This document shows, one piece after another, positions 18,201-25,945 of a stretch of 64,000 nt of DNA. The DNA comes from Marinobacter sp. LQ44 (lineage in GTDB: Bacteria > Pseudomonadota > Gammaproteobacteria > Pseudomonadales > Oleiphilaceae): the NCBI RefSeq assembly GCF_001447155.2, contig NZ_CP014754.1:1860001-1924000 (forward strand). Direction: 5' to 3'. A model generated the notes under the pieces. That model was not told where the DNA came from, made no database searches, and was given only the letters and a program-made list of their open reading frames with translations. How positions within the stretch are numbered: position 1 is the stretch's first letter; each line of letters opens with the position of its first letter. The position numbers and the translations under genes were made by a program.

Positions 18201-20351
18201 CTGATGTGGCACTATCTCCAACCAGAGGGGGTTCTCTAGCACAGCCTGTGTATAGCTGTAACGATTGTCTCTGTCGAAAAGGTGAGGGAGTAATCCCCGT
18301 GCGTTTAATCGTCCTTTCGTAACGTCTGGTAATTCGCGAAAGCTACGCGCTTCACCATCTTCGACGATTTCTTCAACCAAACTCAGATAGTAGGCCATAA
18401 CCAGCGGATGGAACGGAGTAAAAAATCGACGCTCCTCCACTGTTGCCAGCCCAATGCGAATCACCAGCCGTTCAGAGCTATCGAGCGGCTTCCCCTTCTT
18501 AATTTTGTCCAAATACTCAACGCAAGCAAGAACATACTCTTTACCTAGGGCAACAAGTTCAGGCCCCCAGCTAGCCAGCGAGGGCAACGTCTTACGCTCT
18601 TGAAAGTAAGAAACAAGGGCGGCATAGGCTTGATATATTCTGTCGTCGGCGAGCGAAAGGTTTGAAAGTGGAATTCCTTTGCGTCGATCATTGTCCCATT
18701 CGATGCACTCTTCATTAACGAAGGCTGACTCTGCCTGGAGCAAGGCTTTTCGGAAGAATACTGGCTCCGATTCTTGGCTATCGAAGACGACGGTCTCTTT
18801 CCCTGGCCGATACACACCATTGAAGTCATCGTCTTTAAAAAGCCTAGCAAACCGACTTGGATCAAAAATTACTGGTAGCCGGAGTGCTTCTTTGCTCGGT
18901 TCCCCTTCAACGAGTACAAAGAGAGACCTGCCCCCATTCGTCAGGGTGAAATTAACTTCGTCAGACTCATCGTAGAGCTGCTCGAAATCGATCTTTCCCA
19001 CTGAATTTACGTCAATTGTTTCACCGCTGTCGGATAACACGGTCTCGGCGATGACGTCAGGATTAACGTCAAGGCAATGTTGGTCTGCCTGGAGTACGAG
19101 TGCTCTTCTCTTTCTATCGATGAGAAAGCGATTCTCAAAGGCAGAAAGATAAAAGCTCCCCTGTTGCACTACCAGGCAATGAAAGCTGTATTTTTCGTTC
19201 GAAGAATCTCGATTGAGTCTCAGACTAAAAAACTCTGGTTCACCACTACATGGTCCGGAGATAGTGAAGGTCGACTTGTCGCCTCTAAAAGAGAAATCAA
19301 TGTCAATGACGTCAGACATAGCTCTTGGCGTAACCAAAAGCTCCTTTTTTTCTAATCGCTGACCAACGAACTTGATCTTGAAGCTGAACAGGTCCTGACC
19401 ACTCGGAACCTCAATAATCAGATGCTTATCTCGCCTACCCGCCGAGGTGTCTTTCTTATCTCTTACGTCGATTTCGCAGCCATTAACCTCGATTCCCTCA
19501 TAATCGAGAGTCAGCTTTTTCTGAAGCTCCTCTTCGTCTCGAAACTCTTGGTAGTTGAGCTCGGTCCAGGGAACTTCGGCTCCTTCTCCAAAATGTTCTT
19601 GTATAAATTTTGATCCAAACTTTGTCAGCTTGTCTTCCAAGTCATTCGGGAAATGCTCAACGGCAAACTCAATCTCTTCCCTTAGCTGGCGATTCGACTC
19701 CAGTCGGCGCGCTACCTGCTTCTCGTTCGAATTGCTTAACACCTGAGGATCGTTGAACAGCCCTAGCTCTTGGAATCGCAGGTCTCCGTCTAGCAATGCA
19801 TCATGGAGGTGTCGAAATCCGAATACACTGGAGCCTTCTTCCGTGATTATCCGGGCTTGGTGCTCTAAGAGACACCGGGAAGCAACTTGATTCTGAAGCC
19901 CACCAGATATCATGAGATCCAGCTCATTTTTTGTTTGATTAGGCGACCAAACACCGTCGCCTTGGGCCAGGTCGAACGCACTATTAATCAAAGTATCAAG
20001 AAGGCTGTTATGTACGATTAGCAAAGCGCACCCCTCGAAAGGGGGCATCTCAGCTGCCACAGTATCCCGAAGGTTTGATATGTAGTTTTCCGTGTAGCAA
20101 CCATTCTGAATATCAGGCTGCTCCAAATGCCCGGTAACCAACAAACGCACATCATTAATCTGGAGATATGATAGTTCGTGCTCACCATAACGTAGTCGAC
20201 CATCACACTGTTCTAACAACTCCGAAACAAGACGTATTGTGTTGTCTGGGTCTGGTGATTTGAACTGATACCGGGCGCCCGCTTCTATCCGGGACTGAAG
20301 CCAACCACGTAGATTACTTACCAAGAAGGCTTCAAAGTGTTTTTCGGACAT
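15243..20351 (-). CDS. dptH: DptH, large ATPase of phosphorothioation-dependent restriction
   Basis: The protein of about 1700 residues has an N-terminal and middle part without familiar motifs and a C-terminal HerA/FtsK-type ATPase: Walker A GTMGTGKTQ near residue 1365, FDYKADY soon after, Walker B MILVDEADNFM near 1587, and a sensor-like TILSTQELTHF. Length, order after dptF and dptG, and the ATPase tail match DptH (also called DndH), which acts with DptF and DptG to damage DNA lacking phosphorothioates. Two nearby ATG codons (20360, 20351) both overlap the dptG end. PLRVEFGKDVQSGEVVYWEP just before the ATPase is the usual lead-in of HerA-like domains. Confidence 0.9.
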   Translation of the reverse strand: MSEKHFEAFLVSNLRGWLQSRIEAGARYQFKSPDPDNTIRLVSELLEQCDGRLRYGEHELSYLQINDVRLLVTGHLEQPDIQNGCYTENYISNLRDTVAAEMPPFEGCALLIVHNSLLDTLINSAFDLAQGDGVWSPNQTKNELDLMISGGLQNQVASRCLLEHQARIITEEGSSVFGFRHLHDALLDGDLRFQELGLFNDPQVLSNSNEKQVARRLESNRQLREEIEFAVEHFPNDLEDKLTKFGSKFIQEHFGEGAEVPWTELNYQEFRDEEELQKKLTLDYEGIEVNGCEIDVRDKKDTSAGRRDKHLIIEVPSGQDLFSFKIKFVGQRLEKKELLVTPRAMSDVIDIDFSFRGDKSTFTISGPCSGEPEFFSLRLNRDSSNEKYSFHCLVVQQGSFYLSAFENRFLIDRKRRALVLQADQHCLDVNPDVIAETVLSDSGETIDVNSVGKIDFEQLYDESDEVNFTLTNGGRSLFVLVEGEPSKEALRLPVIFDPSRFARLFKDDDFNGVYRPGKETVVFDSQESEPVFFRKALLQAESAFVNEECIEWDNDRRKGIPLSNLSLADDRIYQAYAALVSYFQERKTLPSLASWGPELVALGKEYVLACVEYLDKIKKGKPLDSSERLVIRIGLATVEERRFFTPFHPLVMAYYLSLVEEIVEDGEARSFRELPDVTKGRLNARGLLPHLFDRDNRYSYTQAVLENPLWLEIVPHQDTSFDFVINLVKHKIEEFTSTFEQLFRQVDDAPLLINSVNNAENSELFRGLVSYYQANLLGGRHIHVNLYDEKLVETEFDVFAEMGMYDEIKERYGLDKGAARRNADAVIDLLRTRLTFSKFQHNQVEKQAYAHLTFFKNDQKVEAVDNNIDEHVSGVACAGLLSGESSRSEGDRYFTAFGLKGVDYGSLPHLKLAKLIGTLWRPSQSKNDVYHDHSATSLAVSQEFMSLLERSYDSSVWTTIIDPKVTLKFFEATEGVILIHYSDQYTSSSGYDAITVTKQVDLYKNVLGNAGNELIREFNAFNGEWLLRLITDHSKEKIAKEGIIGAYKIVSTLLAQSDITWIPISVAEMIRVAGNIGLAMTDSDFSRHNRKIKKGAISDDILFAGFKEGQLYLLPVEVKAGGRPDFSKAREQAVELKRYMEEDLLGPDTLASRLYRGLFIRQVLLQIEKYQLYRVFEDNHFEDFLNHREEWLEGLYGIGQLPNYPGAMVVAHINNESCFEEKYEIAEEVLQAEIPMGLLDELVRTPYQDLRAKIDNSSLLHVPKEYFLQPFTEQQLAGTKKDEAKKPTPTKAETVVYPFSKHDSGVFPAAADDTSEEKVGDSEPVAPAEPLRVEFGKDVQSGEVVYWEPTNTEKLFNTNTGIIGTMGTGKTQFTKSLITQLVRNQNHNVDGAPIGILIFDYKADYVKDDFVQATNAKVFELDCLPFNPFALFGDKKKLPVHVAGQFISSMTKSYNLGVKQQSKLRTVIRDAYEAAGIYSNDESTWSRPAPTLEDVWAAFQEQEKIEHDSLYAALEVLSAYEIFEPDTSKTQSLYDLVDGVTVINLSGYDRTIQNLVVALTLDLFYTQMHQQGSSKLEGDFRQISKMILVDEADNFMSQDFPSLRKIMKEGREFGVGTILSTQELTHFKTGDNDYSTLILSWVIHQVTTIKSQEIKAIFNTQSKQDEEYFMAQIRKLDKHYSLCVDGKKNVNKIRDLAFWQLE

Positions 20352-21666
20352 AAACCGCATCTCCGCTATCGCTCATTCGCTCGACGTTACCAATTCGCTC
20401 CAAAAACCTGATGATCGCTTGCTCTGACTGTCTGTCGAACCAGACCCCACGTTTTCTAAACTCCTGAAGCAGCTCTTGGAACTGAATCTGCTTTCTGCTG
20501 CCGATAGCCAGGTTTGTGAGAAGGAGTAGATAATCTTGAGAAATTGTCAGCACTCTTCCTGAGCGCCCCCTCACCTGGACAAAGTGTGGTGCAATTTCAT
20601 TCTCAAATGCGTTCACAAATTTATTGTTTACAGCGTGTTGGTTCGTACCTTTTGTCCCAAAAATTTCCTTGGCAGTTCTACTGAGTATCTCAATCAGTTC
20701 TTTCGTTGATTGAGGATATTCTTCAAGAGGTGGAAATTTTCTTTTTTCTCGATATTTTTCGCAGAACCTTATCAGCGATCTATTAACGCTATTACGCTGC
20801 AACGCATCCATCTCGTTTATATCTAAAAAAATCTTCCAAAGAGGAAATTTTATCGCTTTCTTATTCTTCGGTTGATTCAGATATTCAAGCATAGAAAGAA
20901 CCGGGAATAGGTCGAAAGCTTTCGTCCTCAGGTGACGAAAAGCTTCTCTAACCTGATTCCGCTCTAAGCTAGCCTTCTCGGTATCAAGAATGAAGAAAAG
21001 TGGTTTACTAGCAGGCCGCTCCGTCCAACCATTGATGTTCAATGCCAACTGGGAGCTATATAAAAAGGTATAAAGGCTAAAAAATGCTCTAAGGTTGTCT
21101 AAGAAATATCCGGGATGTTCCAAAAGAAAGCCAAGATCCTGGGAAAAGAGTTCTGACATAAATGGTAAATAAGGCCTCTCAACGGGATCCTCATTACAAT
21201 CAGTCAATTGCTGTTGGAACGCTTCAACAAGTTCTTGCTCTAAGAAATTCACTTCACTGCTGAGTTTCGGAAATCTTCGATTCGAGTCACGAATGAAGCC
21301 GATAAAAACTTGCGCAACGTGTTTATTAGTAGATGCCTCAGCCTGAGCTGCTTTGGCGATTAGAAATTCCGGCGAAACTTTAAACAAACCTGCCGCGTCA
21401 TTATCGAAATACATCTTTTCAATAAGAGGGAAAATTTCTTGGTCCGTTAGCTTATACTGTAAGCGACCATAAACTGAGGACTTAAAACTCTCTAACGTTG
21501 AGCCTTTCTCAAGCCGCTTTTGAAACGCCACCGTCAAAATGTTTCCAGCTATTGCTTCAAAATCAAGGCCAGACGACTGAGACCGAAATGGCAGAAAATG
21601 ATTAACGAAGTTTTTGTTCTGAATTTCTTGTTCATCCAGCGCAAACAAGTTATCGGAAATACTCAC
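20332..21666 (-). CDS. dptG: DptG, phosphorothioation-dependent restriction protein
   Basis: The 444-residue protein has no recognisable enzymatic motif. Length, position between dptF and dptH and overlaps at both ends (four bases with dptF, 20 or more with dptH) identify it as DptG. The C-terminal part (LLLLTNLAIGSRKQIQFQELLQEFRKRGVWFD) looks like a winged-helix segment. DptG is essential for restriction in studied systems, but its biochemical role is unclear. Confidence 0.87.
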   Translation of the reverse strand: MSISDNLFALDEQEIQNKNFVNHFLPFRSQSSGLDFEAIAGNILTVAFQKRLEKGSTLESFKSSVYGRLQYKLTDQEIFPLIEKMYFDNDAAGLFKVSPEFLIAKAAQAEASTNKHVAQVFIGFIRDSNRRFPKLSSEVNFLEQELVEAFQQQLTDCNEDPVERPYLPFMSELFSQDLGFLLEHPGYFLDNLRAFFSLYTFLYSSQLALNINGWTERPASKPLFFILDTEKASLERNQVREAFRHLRTKAFDLFPVLSMLEYLNQPKNKKAIKFPLWKIFLDINEMDALQRNSVNRSLIRFCEKYREKRKFPPLEEYPQSTKELIEILSRTAKEIFGTKGTNQHAVNNKFVNAFENEIAPHFVQVRGRSGRVLTISQDYLLLLTNLAIGSRKQIQFQELLQEFRKRGVWFDRQSEQAIIRFLERIGNVERMSDSGDAVYVRKTL

Positions 21667-23258
21667 TCGACACCTCCGACAACGATCTCACTGTCTTCAA
21701 TTTCATTCGTAAGATAAACGTGTTGTCTACCATCCGAAAGCATCAGCTTGTTTGAACGAATGACGACTTTTATTACGTCGTCGACGATCTCCTCCAAAAT
21801 CACAATCGTATTCTTATCGTGCTTATTCGGCCTGTACCCATCATTTATTTTAGAAACCAGCTCAAGAAAACTAAGGTTTACATTAAACGTTTGAAGTGGT
21901 TCATCACCAACCTTAAGGCAAACCGGAAACTCGTGGATATTTGCCATCTCTTCATTTTCAATTCTTTTGAGGTCAGGCTTAATATCGGCAACTGCCGAAA
22001 TAAAGATGCCGTTTCTGGAGCACAAAAATAAATGCTGTTTTGCAGTTAATGACGGATCCAACCTGTTTCCAAATCGAACCAGTGCATATACAAGCTCATC
22101 CTTATAGAAACTTCTCAGCTTTTGACGCTCCTCAGCACTTCCATCATAGCTTTTATGTAAACGCCAAATCTCAATGTATCTGTCGTAAAGCGGCTGTTCA
22201 AAATCCTTTTTGAAACGTTGATGAAAGTTATTTCCAATGGCGATATCTTGAAACAGGTAAAAAAATCGTAACCAACCAGCCGACTCAATGTCGACTATGC
22301 CTAGGGCTTCCTGCACTGAATTCTGGAACTCATCGAAAGCCTCTTCTCTGATACCTAGAGGATGCTGAATGAGGAACTGATCAATACTTCGAGACCTAAT
22401 CGTACATGGGTCAAAATGACTGATAACGTCACTCAAGTCATTGTGACCAACCACAAATAGATTGTTGAAAAGCAAGCTGGGGCCGCAAATCAAATGGTGA
22501 ACGAAATCGAGCAAAGCCCGCGCAGAAAGAAATTGATCAAACTTTAATCTAGCAGAAAGAAGCAAGTGGACTATTCGATCACGCACCTGCTCGTGTTTGA
22601 GTAACTCATAGTTCAGAGTCAGAGTGCTGGGCTTCGTTCGCACCGCATCCAGATATGCAAGATGTAGCGGATTTTTTTCATTGGAGGCAACTACGCGCGA
22701 AAACAATTCACTGATAAAGCTCGATCCGGTCTTTCCGTCCTCAATACTGAATTTCGGATACTGTTCAAAGTTAAGGAACTTGTATGAGACTGAAATTTCG
22801 TCCCCACTTTGGAGGTAGGATTCAATGGCACTCCTGATGTTTTCGTGGCGGGGATGTCCTTGAGATGCAAAGTTAAATAGCATCCCGACATTTATTCCAA
22901 TGACCAGCGGCTTGTCCGACTCACGGTGCTCGTCAAAGAGCTGGTCTAACGCTTCAATTGCATCTTGATCGGGTTTAAACGCATGAGTAGCATCTAGGTG
23001 AAACCTGATTCTGTCTGAGTAGGTCTCGTAATAGCGTTTTAGAATTTCAGACTTTCCGTCACCGGAAGAGCCACACAAGAAGATGACACTTTCTGACGAA
23101 AGGTTCGAATTCAGAAGATCTCTGAAGTCTTTCTCAATCCTCGTTTCGACGTAGAGGTACTCTTTTAGTTCGTCTTGCTCTTTTTGTCCCGCCCCCAGCG
23201 TTGTAACCGCTTGAGCTGACGACCGAGCCAGGGTGTCAAGCAACCGTTTGAACTGCAC
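21663..23258 (-). CDS. dptF: DptF, ATPase of phosphorothioation-dependent restriction
   Basis: The 531-residue product has a Walker A motif GSSGDGKS at residues 63-70 (VIFLCGSSGDGKSEILKRY) and is otherwise alpha-helical. This is the DptF signature; DptF is a P-loop NTPase that opens the dptFGH restriction operon. It starts with GTG at 23258, with AGGACA shortly upstream. A TATAAT box on the - strand lies 36 bp before the start. Confidence 0.9.
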   Translation of the reverse strand: MQFKRLLDTLARSSAQAVTTLGAGQKEQDELKEYLYVETRIEKDFRDLLNSNLSSESVIFLCGSSGDGKSEILKRYYETYSDRIRFHLDATHAFKPDQDAIEALDQLFDEHRESDKPLVIGINVGMLFNFASQGHPRHENIRSAIESYLQSGDEISVSYKFLNFEQYPKFSIEDGKTGSSFISELFSRVVASNEKNPLHLAYLDAVRTKPSTLTLNYELLKHEQVRDRIVHLLLSARLKFDQFLSARALLDFVHHLICGPSLLFNNLFVVGHNDLSDVISHFDPCTIRSRSIDQFLIQHPLGIREEAFDEFQNSVQEALGIVDIESAGWLRFFYLFQDIAIGNNFHQRFKKDFEQPLYDRYIEIWRLHKSYDGSAEERQKLRSFYKDELVYALVRFGNRLDPSLTAKQHLFLCSRNGIFISAVADIKPDLKRIENEEMANIHEFPVCLKVGDEPLQTFNVNLSFLELVSKINDGYRPNKHDKNTIVILEEIVDDVIKVVIRSNKLMLSDGRQHVYLTNEIEDSEIVVGGVE

Positions 23259-23293
23259 GCTATGTCCTTAACCGTCCGGTGGTACCGCGAGTG

Positions 23294-23326
23294 ATTATAA
23301 TTTTTAGAAAAACGACCAAAGGTCAT
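23294..23326 (-). promoter_or_regulatory. Probable dptF promoter with small palindrome
   Basis: On the - strand, a perfect TATAAT (complement of 23294-23299) lies upstream of dptF. The -35 region is poor, but the palindrome GACCAAAGGTC (23314-23324) covers its place. A regulator bound there could block or replace -35 contact. Confidence 0.5.
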
Positions 23327-23529
23327 TGAGACTACCATAGCGAGATTTCACGAGGGAAGCTAGAACCTCACCCCCTGGAGGGGAGGTATAGAAAGGTGGG
23401 AAAAGTTAATAAACTCAACAATTAAACGTTCGTTCTGATGTACCCGCAGCGTTGGCTGGCGTCGAACATCCAGCTCTTGGTGACTCTTGCACCAATGGTG
23501 AAATTTACAAGATTTCCTTCCGATGGTTC

Positions 23530-23766
23530 TCAATCACCATCTTCTGGCTCTTCAACGTGCTGTGCCACTTCTTGCAGCTCCACTCCAAAGTAGATGCAAA
23601 GCTTGTCCAGGATTTCTGTCGTCGTGTTATAGCCACGCTGGTTCGCAATTTTGGATAGCGTCGTCCTGTGGATTCCAGTCTCCTTCGAAACCTCATCCAG
23701 CGTAACCCTTCGATTTTCTTGAAATCCTTTCTCTGCGATTAGTTCTTTTAGACGAAATCTGATCAT
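23530..23766 (-). CDS. Xre/Cro-type transcription regulator
   Basis: From ATG 23766 the product has 78 residues: MIRFRLKELIAEKGF, then VTLDEVSKETGIHRTTLSKIANQRG, a clear Cro/CI helix-turn-helix, and TEILDKLCIYFGVELQEV, the usual end of the HTH_26-like domain. An acidic tail follows. It is transcribed away from the excisionase-like gene and toward dptF. It is the best candidate for the repressor acting on the repeat TGTAGC found in the shared upstream region. Confidence 0.88.
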   Translation of the reverse strand: MIRFRLKELIAEKGFQENRRVTLDEVSKETGIHRTTLSKIANQRGYNTTTEILDKLCIYFGVELQEVAQHVEEPEDGD

Positions 23767-23852
23767 GGTCGGCAGGCCTTTGAGTGTGTAGCGATGATAC
23801 CTCATAAGACGCAAACCCGCATCCAATGATGATTAAAACCTACAAAAGACTG

Positions 23853-23897
23853 TTGACAGCGTCGAAAATAGGCTTAATATGTAGCTTGTACGCTACA
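23853..23897 (+). promoter_or_regulatory. Excisionase/integrase promoter and operator
   Basis: TTGACA (23853-23858), 16 bp, TAATAT (23875-23880) form a good promoter. TGTAGC (23880-23885) and GCTACA (23892-23897) make an inverted repeat over the likely transcription start. The half-site TGTAGC recurs at 23787-23792, just upstream of the Xre gene on the other strand. This is the arrangement expected of a lysogeny-like switch. Confidence 0.6.
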
Positions 23898-23918
23898 AAG
23901 AAAGCCTAGGAGAAACAT

Positions 23919-24158
23919 ATGAACACTACCGAATACCTGACCACCGAAGAGCTTGCAGAACGGATTCGCTATGAAGCCCGGACGATTCGCGAGCGCCTGA
24001 AAGACTCCGTGCTCCTCGAAGGCGTTCATTACATTCGGCCGTTTGGCGGCCGGAAAATTCTTTACATGTGGGAGCCCATCCAGCGAGATATGGCGCTGCA
24101 CTCCGGCCACCACTCACTTTCTATTCCTATGGCCAACGGAGGACGTATGCATGGCTAG
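23919..24158 (+). CDS. Excisionase-like small DNA-binding protein
   Basis: The 79-residue product starts YLTTEELAERIRYEARTIRERL, a MerR/excisionase-type winged helix (the AlpA/Xis style of tTEELAERI...RTIrerL), and HYIRPFGGRKILYMWEPI, the wing that often reads GRkilY-w. AGGAG lies seven bases before the start. It overlaps the integrase start by eight bases. Such proteins set the direction of integrase action or activate its gene. Confidence 0.8.
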   Translation: MNTTEYLTTEELAERIRYEARTIRERLKDSVLLEGVHYIRPFGGRKILYMWEPIQRDMALHSGHHSLSIPMANGGRMHG

Positions 24159-25359
24159 CATTCGAGTACGCGAAGCAACACAGAAGCTGTTTTTCGATTT
24201 CCATTTTCGAGGTAAGCGCTGCCGAGAGCAGACCGCTCTTGATAACACGCCCGCAAACCGGAAAAAACTCCAGGCGATTCTCAAACGAATCGAAGCGGAA
24301 ATCACACTGGGCACTTTCGAGTACCACAAATATTTCCCAAACAGCCCCAAAGCCCAGGAGTTCACGAGGCAAGCAGAGCTCCGGCGTTCTCGCGAAGCTC
24401 ACGACACGCCGTTGTTCAGTGAGTTTTGTGAAACCTGGATGGATGAGATGCGGGTGCAGTGGCGAAAGTCGCACATCACCACCATCGAAGGCACTCTGAA
24501 GAATTACCTGATCCCGGAGTTTGGGGAGAAGGAGGTTGGCCACATCACCAGGCAGGAAATTCTTTCGTTCCGGGCGTCCCTCGCCAAAGTTCAGACCCGG
24601 AGCAAAAAGCCACTTTCCGCCAGCCGTATCAACCGCATCATGACGCCTTTGCGCATGATTCTGGGAGAGGCAGCCAACCGATTTGAGTTTACCTCACCCT
24701 TTCAGGGGATCAAATCACTGAAGGTGCCGCGGTCCGATGTGGAGCCGTTTTCGCTGGAGGAAGTTCGGCTGATTCTCGCCACGGTTCGGGCGGACTTCAG
24801 GAACTACTACACCGTTCGCTTCTTTACCGGTCTTCGGACCGGTGAGATCGACGGGCTGCAGTGGGATTGCGTCGACTTTCAACGCCGGCAGATTCTGGTT
24901 CGCCAGGCACTGGTGAATGGCGAGATCGAGCAGACCAAAACCGACGGCAGCTACCGGCACATTGAAATGCCTCAACTGGTCTACGACGCCCTGAAGGATC
25001 AGCGCAAGGCCACCGGCAACAACACTTTTGTGTTCTGTAATGGCGCAGGCAATCCGCTTGAGCACAACAACGTCACCAAGCGGGTGTGGTACCCCCTGCT
25101 CAGCCATCTGGGCCTACGAAAGCGCCGGCCGTACCAGACCCGCCACACTGCCGCCACGTTGTGGCTGGCCGCTGGCGAGAACCCGGAATGGATTGCCCGG
25201 CAGATGGGGCACACTACGACCGAAATGCTGTTCCGGGTTTATAGCCGGTATGTGCCGAACCTGACCCGTCGGGATGGTTCTGCGTTTGAGCGGCTGTTGA
25301 TCAATGAGTTCGAGGCCAAGGTAACACCGGAAGAGGAGGCAGCAAGCGATGAGGTCTGA
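24151..25359 (+). CDS. int: Tyrosine recombinase (genomic island integrase)
   Basis: The 402-residue integrase starts with an arm-type DNA-binding domain (MASIRVREATQKLFFDFHF, like DUF3596), then a core-binding SAM-like domain (about 90-190). The catalytic part has Arg in FFTGLRTGEIDGLQW, YQTRHTAATL (Tyr in place of the first His, common in this subgroup), GHTTTEMLFRVYSRY with the Tyr nucleophile. GGAGG precedes the ATG at 24151; an upstream in-frame start at 24043 would read through the excisionase gene. It probably mobilised the island bounded by the tRNA-Arg fragment, although it lies 22 kb from it. Confidence 0.93.
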   Translation: MASIRVREATQKLFFDFHFRGKRCREQTALDNTPANRKKLQAILKRIEAEITLGTFEYHKYFPNSPKAQEFTRQAELRRSREAHDTPLFSEFCETWMDEMRVQWRKSHITTIEGTLKNYLIPEFGEKEVGHITRQEILSFRASLAKVQTRSKKPLSASRINRIMTPLRMILGEAANRFEFTSPFQGIKSLKVPRSDVEPFSLEEVRLILATVRADFRNYYTVRFFTGLRTGEIDGLQWDCVDFQRRQILVRQALVNGEIEQTKTDGSYRHIEMPQLVYDALKDQRKATGNNTFVFCNGAGNPLEHNNVTKRVWYPLLSHLGLRKRRPYQTRHTAATLWLAAGENPEWIARQMGHTTTEMLFRVYSRYVPNLTRRDGSAFERLLINEFEAKVTPEEEAASDEV

Positions 25360-25642
25360 GCTGATGTTATTGGCGGCCATGCCGTTGAACCGTCTGATAC
25401 CTGCCGAACGGCGCACCGTTCGTAATCTGGCTAGCAGCCTGTGTGTGGCCATGGGCATCCTGCAAGAGGGCTGTCATCTGGTGGCCATCCTTGGTCTGGG
25501 AGGAGAACGCACCAACCAGGAGGCGATGGAAACCTGGGTGTACTGCGAACTCGTTAAGCAGAATCTGGAAGCGGGCCGTGACTCTCTTCCAATGCTGATC
25601 AACCGGCTTCAGGAACTGGAGCATGAATGGAGGACATACTAA
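25349..25642 (+). CDS. Small protein of unknown function behind the integrase
   Basis: The 97-residue product overlaps the integrase end by 11 bases and has AGGAGG ahead of its ATG. It is helical, with MLLAAMPLNRLIPAERRTVRNLASSLCVAMGILQEGCHLVAILGLGGERTNQ-like composition split over two likely helices. No family is recognised. Translational coupling suggests a role in integrase regulation or island maintenance. Confidence 0.7.
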   Translation: MRSELMLLAAMPLNRLIPAERRTVRNLASSLCVAMGILQEGCHLVAILGLGGERTNQEAMETWVYCELVKQNLEAGRDSLPMLINRLQELEHEWRTY

Positions 25643-25935
25643 TGGCCAATCCGGCGATTGACACTGCGGGCCTTCATCTAGCCTTTTGGAGGGATCAGTT
25701 TACGGTTCTCGGAGTGCATCCGTTCCAGTCAGCTCGCACTCAGAAAACCATTTATCAACTAACCCTGCACTGTCGCGGACGACAGGTGATGGCTTATCTC
25801 GCGCAGGCTCAGGCAGTTCAGACTGGCGTACCGGTATTAGGCAACCGAGTGACCGCCAGCCTGAAGCTGCTGAGATTTCCTTCGGGAGGCCGCCTGATCG
25901 TGGAGTCGTTAGATCTTTCCTCCAACACTCAATAG
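25642..25935 (+). CDS. Small protein of unknown function, second behind the integrase
   Basis: GGAGG at 25629-25633 supports the ATG at 25642, which shares a base with the preceding stop (TAATG). The 97-residue product has alternating beta-like stretches (TIYQLTLHCRGRQVMAYL, RVTASLKLLRFPSGGRLIVESLDL). No family is recognised. It converges on the recombinase trio with 10 bp between the stops. Confidence 0.65.
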   Translation: MANPAIDTAGLHLAFWRDQFTVLGVHPFQSARTQKTIYQLTLHCRGRQVMAYLAQAQAVQTGVPVLGNRVTASLKLLRFPSGGRLIVESLDLSSNTQ

Positions 25936-25945
25936 CGTGAACATC

